Assembly: GCA_903829815.1 (NCBI GenBank)
Contig: CAIKRR010000027.1
Span: 1-64,000 of the forward strand
From: an uncultured Pseudomonadota bacterium
GTDB lineage: Bacteria; Pseudomonadota; Gammaproteobacteria; Burkholderiales; SG8-39
Length of the DNA: 64,000 nucleotides
Direction of reading: 5' to 3'
Shown here piece by piece: positions 60,073 through 64,000 of this stretch (position 1 is the stretch's first letter; each line of letters starts with the position of its first letter). Under the pieces are notes generated by a model. The model was not told the origin of the DNA and did not search any database. It saw only the letters and a program-made list of their open reading frames with translations. Position numbers and translations under genes: made by a program.

Positions 60073-60804
60073 TCAGTCCGAAAAAAGTGGTTTCTCGAGC
60101 TTTGAATAGTGATTCGGGTCGAGGGCGTGCGCTTGCGAGTGCGGCCGTGAAGGGGTCTGATACAGACTGTAGATGAGCCCCTCCTTCGCCGAGTGCATGA
60201 ACCTCGCCGGGTATTTGTGCAAGACCGGTGCCATTGCCAGGGTATAGGCAATCGGGCCTGATACGCGTAGAACGCCGATGCGACCCACCCCGAACCAGGG
60301 TGCCGAATAGCAGTTCATGTTGTCGATGACCTGATCGAGAACGCGGCGAAGAAACGGATGGTTCTTTTCGGCGATGACGAACCACTGCTGAAATTCGCCC
60401 CCTGCCACTCGCGCCAATTCCGGATATACCCCGGCACCCTGTGCAGCTTCGCCCATCCGATTGGGCCACTGCGAGAGCACGAACGTGTCGCTCGCTCGCA
60501 ATATGTCGTTCAGAGGTCTCGAGACAGTGCTCTTGATGTCGAGATAGACCCCACCTTCCTCGTAGATGACGAGATAACGGAAGACATCGGCCAGCACGAC
60601 TCGATACAGGGGATCCAGCTTCCGGATGAGACGCTTGAAGTCGTTGCCAAGATGCGTGACCAGATACTCGTCCATCTCCTGGTCATTGAAAACCCGGCAA
60701 GACCACTCGGGATTGAGTTCTCTGAGCTTCGCCATGTTTGCAACGATTTCCACCGGAAGGGCGTCAACGTCGCGGCACGCCTGAAAGAGCTTTTTTGCTA
60801 TCAA
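60073..60804 (-). CDS. GT32-type glycosyltransferase (OCH1/capsular sugar transferase-like)
   Basis: 243 residues. IAKKLFQACRD matches the IPK-IHQ-type N-terminus of this group; LDPLYRVVLADVFRYLVIYEEGGVYLDIKSTVSRPL holds the A-D--R---L---GG-Y-D core with the D-x-D-like sugar-nucleotide site (YLDIKS). It probably adds a sugar in surface polysaccharide synthesis. The start is a TTG at 60804 with no good ribosome site; no ATG or GTG is available before the upstream stop. Base composition is visibly lower in GC than the neighbours, suggesting transfer. No other glycan gene is nearby. Confidence 0.85.
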   Translation of the reverse strand: MIAKKLFQACRDVDALPVEIVANMAKLRELNPEWSCRVFNDQEMDEYLVTHLGNDFKRLIRKLDPLYRVVLADVFRYLVIYEEGGVYLDIKSTVSRPLNDILRASDTFVLSQWPNRMGEAAQGAGVYPELARVAGGEFQQWFVIAEKNHPFLRRVLDQVIDNMNCYSAPWFGVGRIGVLRVSGPIAYTLAMAPVLHKYPARFMHSAKEGLIYSLYQTPSRPHSQAHALDPNHYSKLEKPLFSD

Positions 60805-60900
60805 CTGTGAAATCTCGCGAAGCCGTTGCCCGATGGATTCGTTTCAGTCTAACAACTGCAGGGCGCGGGTGTGCCTGGGGCAAGCATTCTCAACACCGCA

Positions 60901-62337
60901 CTAAAGCTGAAAGGCCAGCCAGAGCAACAGCCCTTCGGCCGTGTCGCGAAAGATCGAGGGGCGACGTGCCGGGTAGACGCTGGCATCGGCCGCAGCACGC
61001 GCAGCCCACCCCCTCAGCCACGCGATGTCCTGCGCGTCATAGAACGCGGTCATCGACTCGAAATTGAGAAAGAGGCTGCGGCCATCGAGATTCACTGAAC
61101 CGCAAAGCGCCATCGATTCGTCGATGACGACCAGCTTGGCATGCAGCATGGTGGGCGCGAACCGCACGGTGACACCGGCGTGCACGAGGCTGCGCAGACC
61201 GCGATGGCGGGCAATATCTGCGAGCGGATGGTTGGAGCGTTCAGGCAGCAGCAGGTCAACCACCACGCCACGCCCTGCCGCATGGCGCATGGCCTCGAGC
61301 AAACCATCATCGGGCACGAAGTAGGGCGTCACCGCAATCACCCTTGACTCGGCTCGATACAGTGCCGTGAGCAGCAGGGCGTAGACCGTATCCTCGACCT
61401 GGTCGGGGCCACTGGCAATCACCTGAGCGGCATGCGCGCCTGCAGGCAGTGCGGTTTCAGTCAGGCGGCGTCGCGAGGCCATCGAGCGAGCGCCTGCCGC
61501 ATGTGCCCAGGTCGCCTCGAACATATCGAGCGCCTGCACCGCCAGCATTCCGCGCGCCTCGAAGGTGAGATCAATCCAGGGGCCGCGTCCGTGGTGACCG
61601 GTGAAGTATTCGGCACCCAGATTGCGGCCGCCGGACCAGCACACCCCCGCATCGGCGATGGCCAGCTTGCGGTGGCAGCGCGCATTGGCGTGGCCCCGCG
61701 GCGACCAGCGCAGCATCGGCATGAACCAGCGCACCTGCACGCCGGCTGCGCGCAATCGGCGTAGCCGCGCGCGTGAAGTCAGGAAGCCGCCAAAACCATC
61801 GATGAGCACGCGCACTTGCACGCCACTGCCGGCCGCACGCGCGAGGCGCATCGCGATATCGGCTCCGATGGCATCGTCGCGCCACAAGTAGGTGCTCAGA
61901 TCGATGCGCTCTCGTGCCCCGTCGATGAGGGCCTGAAGCGAGGCCAGAGACCGGAGGCCGTCTTCATGGAAGACCAGTGCTTCGCTCGCGACCGGTGGCG
62001 CGATGCCCATGCCGTTCAGTGTGGCCGCAGCCCAGCGGGGCGCAGGCGAGGCAAGATGCGATTCTGACCCCGCCAGCGCCACACCGACGATAGCCCCTGC
62101 CGCCCCATGCCGATGGGCCTGCCGGCCTGCGGGTCGCAACTTGCGCGTGCCAAAGAGCAGATAGAGCGGTACCGCTACATAGGGCAGCAGCACGATCAGC
62201 AGCACCCAGGCAATCGCCGCAGGGCTGCGGCGATGCTCACGCCGCAGGTGGGTGGTGACCACATAGAGGAGCAAACCACCGAGCACGCTCGCCAGGTGCA
62301 GCGAGAGGGGAATGGCATCGAGCCCGAATCGGGACAC
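60901..62337 (-). CDS. phospholipase D-family cardiolipin synthase-like protein
   Basis: 478 residues. Two N-terminal membrane segments (LHLASVLGGLLLYVVTT and AIAWVLLIVLLPYVAVPLYLLFG), then two HKD motifs: H222-x-K224-x4-D229 (CHRKLAIAD) and H399-x-K401-x4-D406 (LHAKLVVID), each followed by the expected SGGRNLG/SVNLDGRS. It joins two phosphatidylglycerols to cardiolipin or has a related phosphatidyl transfer activity. The start is GTG at 62337; the weak GGGAAA ribosome site leaves this open. It stands alone between the glycosyltransferase and a cupin gene. Confidence 0.92.
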   Translation of the reverse strand: MSRFGLDAIPLSLHLASVLGGLLLYVVTTHLRREHRRSPAAIAWVLLIVLLPYVAVPLYLLFGTRKLRPAGRQAHRHGAAGAIVGVALAGSESHLASPAPRWAAATLNGMGIAPPVASEALVFHEDGLRSLASLQALIDGARERIDLSTYLWRDDAIGADIAMRLARAAGSGVQVRVLIDGFGGFLTSRARLRRLRAAGVQVRWFMPMLRWSPRGHANARCHRKLAIADAGVCWSGGRNLGAEYFTGHHGRGPWIDLTFEARGMLAVQALDMFEATWAHAAGARSMASRRRLTETALPAGAHAAQVIASGPDQVEDTVYALLLTALYRAESRVIAVTPYFVPDDGLLEAMRHAAGRGVVVDLLLPERSNHPLADIARHRGLRSLVHAGVTVRFAPTMLHAKLVVIDESMALCGSVNLDGRSLFLNFESMTAFYDAQDIAWLRGWAARAAADASVYPARRPSIFRDTAEGLLLWLAFQL

Positions 62338-62367
62338 GGCCGTGTTTCCCGCGGCAATCGGCCCCGC

Positions 62368-62838
62368 TCAGTGTCCGGTGTCGCGGTGGATGTTGTCGAT
62401 CCAGCGCACTTCCTCGGGCTCTTCCACCATCGGGATGTTCAGGTTCACCACCACCGGCTCCTGACCGGTACGCACCAGCACGCACGAGAGCGGCGCCTTG
62501 TCATCGGCGTTGATCTCCTGATGCGGCACGTAGGGCGGTACGTAGATGAAGTCGCCCGGGCCCGCCTCGGCGATGAATTCGAGCTGATCGCCCCAGCGCA
62601 TGCGCGCACGACCACTCACGATGTAGATGACGCTCTCCACGGGCCCATGGTGGTGCGCGCCCGTCTTGGCATTGGGGTGAATCACCACGGTGCCGGCCCA
62701 GAGCTGCTCGGCGCCGGTGCGCGCGTGCGTGATGGCGGCGGCGCGGTTCATGCCAGGCGTCTGCGCCGTGTTGATGTCGAGTTCATTGGCATGGACCACG
62801 CGCACGCCACTGTTGCGCCACTTCGATTCGTCAGTCAT
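62368..62838 (-). CDS. cupin-domain protein
   Basis: 156 residues, single cupin. Motif 1 is KTGAHHHGPVESVIYIVSGRARM with the H-H-x4-E metal pattern; motif 2 is AGPGDFIYVPPYVPHQE with the final histidine. The C-terminus ends in NIHRDTGH. Such small cupins act as isomerases, decarboxylases or ligand binders; no substrate can be named. It differs from the cupin at 23028. It lies 30 bases downstream of the cardiolipin-synthase start on the same strand (upstream in transcription) and is divergent from the cyclodeaminase gene. Confidence 0.87.
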   Translation of the reverse strand: MTDESKWRNSGVRVVHANELDINTAQTPGMNRAAAITHARTGAEQLWAGTVVIHPNAKTGAHHHGPVESVIYIVSGRARMRWGDQLEFIAEAGPGDFIYVPPYVPHQEINADDKAPLSCVLVRTGQEPVVVNLNIPMVEEPEEVRWIDNIHRDTGH

Positions 62839-62925
62839 GAGCCTGCCACTCCGGTGCCGGTGGGAATACCCCTATTGTGCACCGGCTCGTCCAGGTCGCG
62901 GCAGGGAGACGCATCAAGCAGACGC

Positions 62926-62931
62926 TATCAT
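62926..62931 (+). promoter_or_regulatory. candidate -10 box of the cyclodeaminase-family gene
   Basis: TATCAT, five of six to consensus, would give a leader of about 27 bases before the TTG start, containing the GAGGT ribosome site. No -35 match is present at normal spacing. Confidence 0.33.
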
Positions 62932-62964
62932 GAGCCACTGCCGATCCAACCCGAGGTCATCTGC

Positions 62965-63999
62965 TTGAAACTGCGCATCCTCTCCGAACGAGACTGCCGT
63001 GCCGTGCTCGACATGAGCCACGCCATCGAACTGCAACGCGAAGCCTTCCAGCACCTGGCCCAAGGGCGTGCGGTGGGCGGGCTGCGCAGCGTGGCACAAG
63101 GCAGCGAGCCGCCGAGCGTCACCATCTTCAACCCGTGCTTTCTCACCGGCGGTGGCGGATTTGGCGTGAAGGTGGTGTCCGACTTCGAGCAGAACACCGC
63201 CATCGGGCGCACCCGGCTCACCGCGCTCGTGGCTGTCTTCGATGGCGCCTCGGGCTACCCCGAAGCGGTGATGGAAGGGGGTTACCTCACCGATGTGCGT
63301 ACCGGCGCCGGAGTGGCACTGGCAGCCCGGTTGATGGCCCGCCCCGAGAGCCGTTCACTGACCCTCATCGGTGCCGGGCGCATCAGCGCCCATGTGCTTT
63401 CGGCCGTGGCCGAGGTGTTCGACCTGGAGCGGGTGCAAGTGCATACCCGCAGCCGCGCCCGCGGTGAAGCCTTCGTGGCTGCGGCCCGGGCGGCGGGCGG
63501 TCGGATACCCGATCGGATCACCCTCACCGACGACCCGGCCACCGCGGTCGCCGAATCCGATCTGGTGATCGCCGCGACCACCGCGAGCACACCCGTGATT
63601 CAAGGCAACTGGCTGCGCGCGGGCACCTTCGTCGCCTCGGCCGGCAGCTATTCGGCCGCGGCACGCGAAGTGGATACGCGAACCATCGAGCGCGCCGCGG
63701 TGCGTGTGGTGGACAGCGTGCGCGACAGCCTCGATCGGGTAGGCGACTACGTGATACCACTGGCCGAGGGTGCCATCGAACGCAGCTCGGTCATCGATTT
63801 CGGTCAGGTGGTGGCAGGCCTCGTGCCCGGACGCACGAGCGCGGCCGACATCACCTACTTCAAGTCGTGCGGCGTTGCTGCACAAGACCTCATCACGGCA
63901 CAGTTCATTGCACGAGCCTGTACGGCACGGGGCCTGGGCACCGTGGTCGACATCGGTGGCGACGAGCCACCCGCCAACGGAAGCAAAACCCATGCATGA
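62965..63999 (+). CDS. ornithine cyclodeaminase/mu-crystallin-family dehydrogenase
   Basis: 344 residues. LRILSERDCRAVLDMSHAIELQREAF is the usual N-terminus; GGYLTDVRTGAGVALAARLMA and the Rossmann motif LTLIGAGRISAHVLSAV (NAD binding) follow, then DLVIAATTASTPVIQGNWLRAGTFVASAGS. Members are ornithine cyclodeaminases, alanine dehydrogenases or cyclic-imine reductases. The start is taken as TTG at 62965 because GAGGT lies 8 bases upstream and no ATG/GTG is in frame nearby. Its stop overlaps an ATG at 63996, so another gene follows beyond the window. Confidence 0.9.
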   Translation: MKLRILSERDCRAVLDMSHAIELQREAFQHLAQGRAVGGLRSVAQGSEPPSVTIFNPCFLTGGGGFGVKVVSDFEQNTAIGRTRLTALVAVFDGASGYPEAVMEGGYLTDVRTGAGVALAARLMARPESRSLTLIGAGRISAHVLSAVAEVFDLERVQVHTRSRARGEAFVAAARAAGGRIPDRITLTDDPATAVAESDLVIAATTASTPVIQGNWLRAGTFVASAGSYSAAAREVDTRTIERAAVRVVDSVRDSLDRVGDYVIPLAEGAIERSSVIDFGQVVAGLVPGRTSAADITYFKSCGVAAQDLITAQFIARACTARGLGTVVDIGGDEPPANGSKTHA

Positions 64000-64000
64000 C
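63996..64000 (+). CDS. start codon of a following gene cut by the window edge
   Basis: The last bases read ATGAC, with the ATG overlapping the TGA stop of the cyclodeaminase-family gene in the ATGA arrangement common throughout this window. Nothing of the product is visible. Confidence 0.35.

Noticed and set aside
62368..62838. Gentisate or homogentisate dioxygenase
   Set aside because: At 156 residues with a single cupin it is far too short for these enzymes.

Overview
This window reads as a high-GC betaproteobacterial chromosome segment, most likely Burkholderiales (Alcaligenaceae/Comamonadaceae-like). The grounds are its codon use, the many Bug-type (TctC) periplasmic solute receptors, a RecBCD nuclease rather than AddAB, and family III CoA-transferases. 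Coding density is very high and many start/stop pairs overlap (ATGA, GTGA). I saw no rRNA, tRNA, insertion sequence, phage gene or CRISPR array.

Layout. 1-1756: the truncated start of a Bug receptor (-), a small unknown gene and an ACMSD-type amidohydrolase (+). 1844-9680 (-): a co-directional run of LLM flavin oxidoreductase, TctC, TctB, TctA, a leaderless NMT1-like protein, a second LLM oxidoreductase, a MetE C-domain protein and arfB. 9853-19122: two more LLM oxidoreductases, a CoA-transferase, a secreted unknown protein, three orphan Bug receptors and a PuuE-like deacetylase. 19290-22747: a convergent rpfC/rpfF pair, that is, a DSF (diffusible signal factor) sensor kinase and synthase. 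23028-33623 (-): cupin, recD, recB, recC and a glyoxalase-fold protein. 33797-38455 (+): a molybdenum hydroxylase (FAD, 2Fe-2S and Mo subunits) followed by a Bug receptor. 38483-50905: catabolic genes (RidA-like protein, CoA-transferase, 3-hydroxybenzoate 6-hydroxylase-type and other flavin monooxygenases, amidohydrolase, quinone oxidoreductase, Asp/Glu-racemase-like protein, isocitrate-lyase/PEP-mutase-like protein) mixed with three substrate receptors of the Bug family and one NMT1-like receptor. 51068-51889: a secreted AHL-lactonase-like metallo-beta-lactamase. 51898-58869 (-): a seven-gene run of N-carbamoylase-like nitrilase, split chromate transporter, ACMSD-like hydrolase, dihydroorotase/hydantoinase, M20 hydrolase and Bug receptor. 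58973-64000: NMT1-like receptor, GT32 glycosyltransferase, phospholipase D/cardiolipin synthase, cupin and an ornithine-cyclodeaminase-family protein.

How it works together. Most of the window is catabolic: small enzyme cassettes for aromatic, carboxylic and cyclic-amide compounds, many next to their own periplasmic binding protein. Nine Bug receptors (one cut by the window edge) are present but only one TctAB permease, so most receptors must share a permease elsewhere or act as sensors. The clearest non-metabolic items are the DSF quorum-sensing pair and RecBCD. The strongest leads are the DSF pair with an extra pseudo-receiver in RpfC, the 52-59 kb coupled operon carrying an embedded chromate-transporter pair, and the TTT transporter operon bracketed by two paralogous LLM oxidoreductases.
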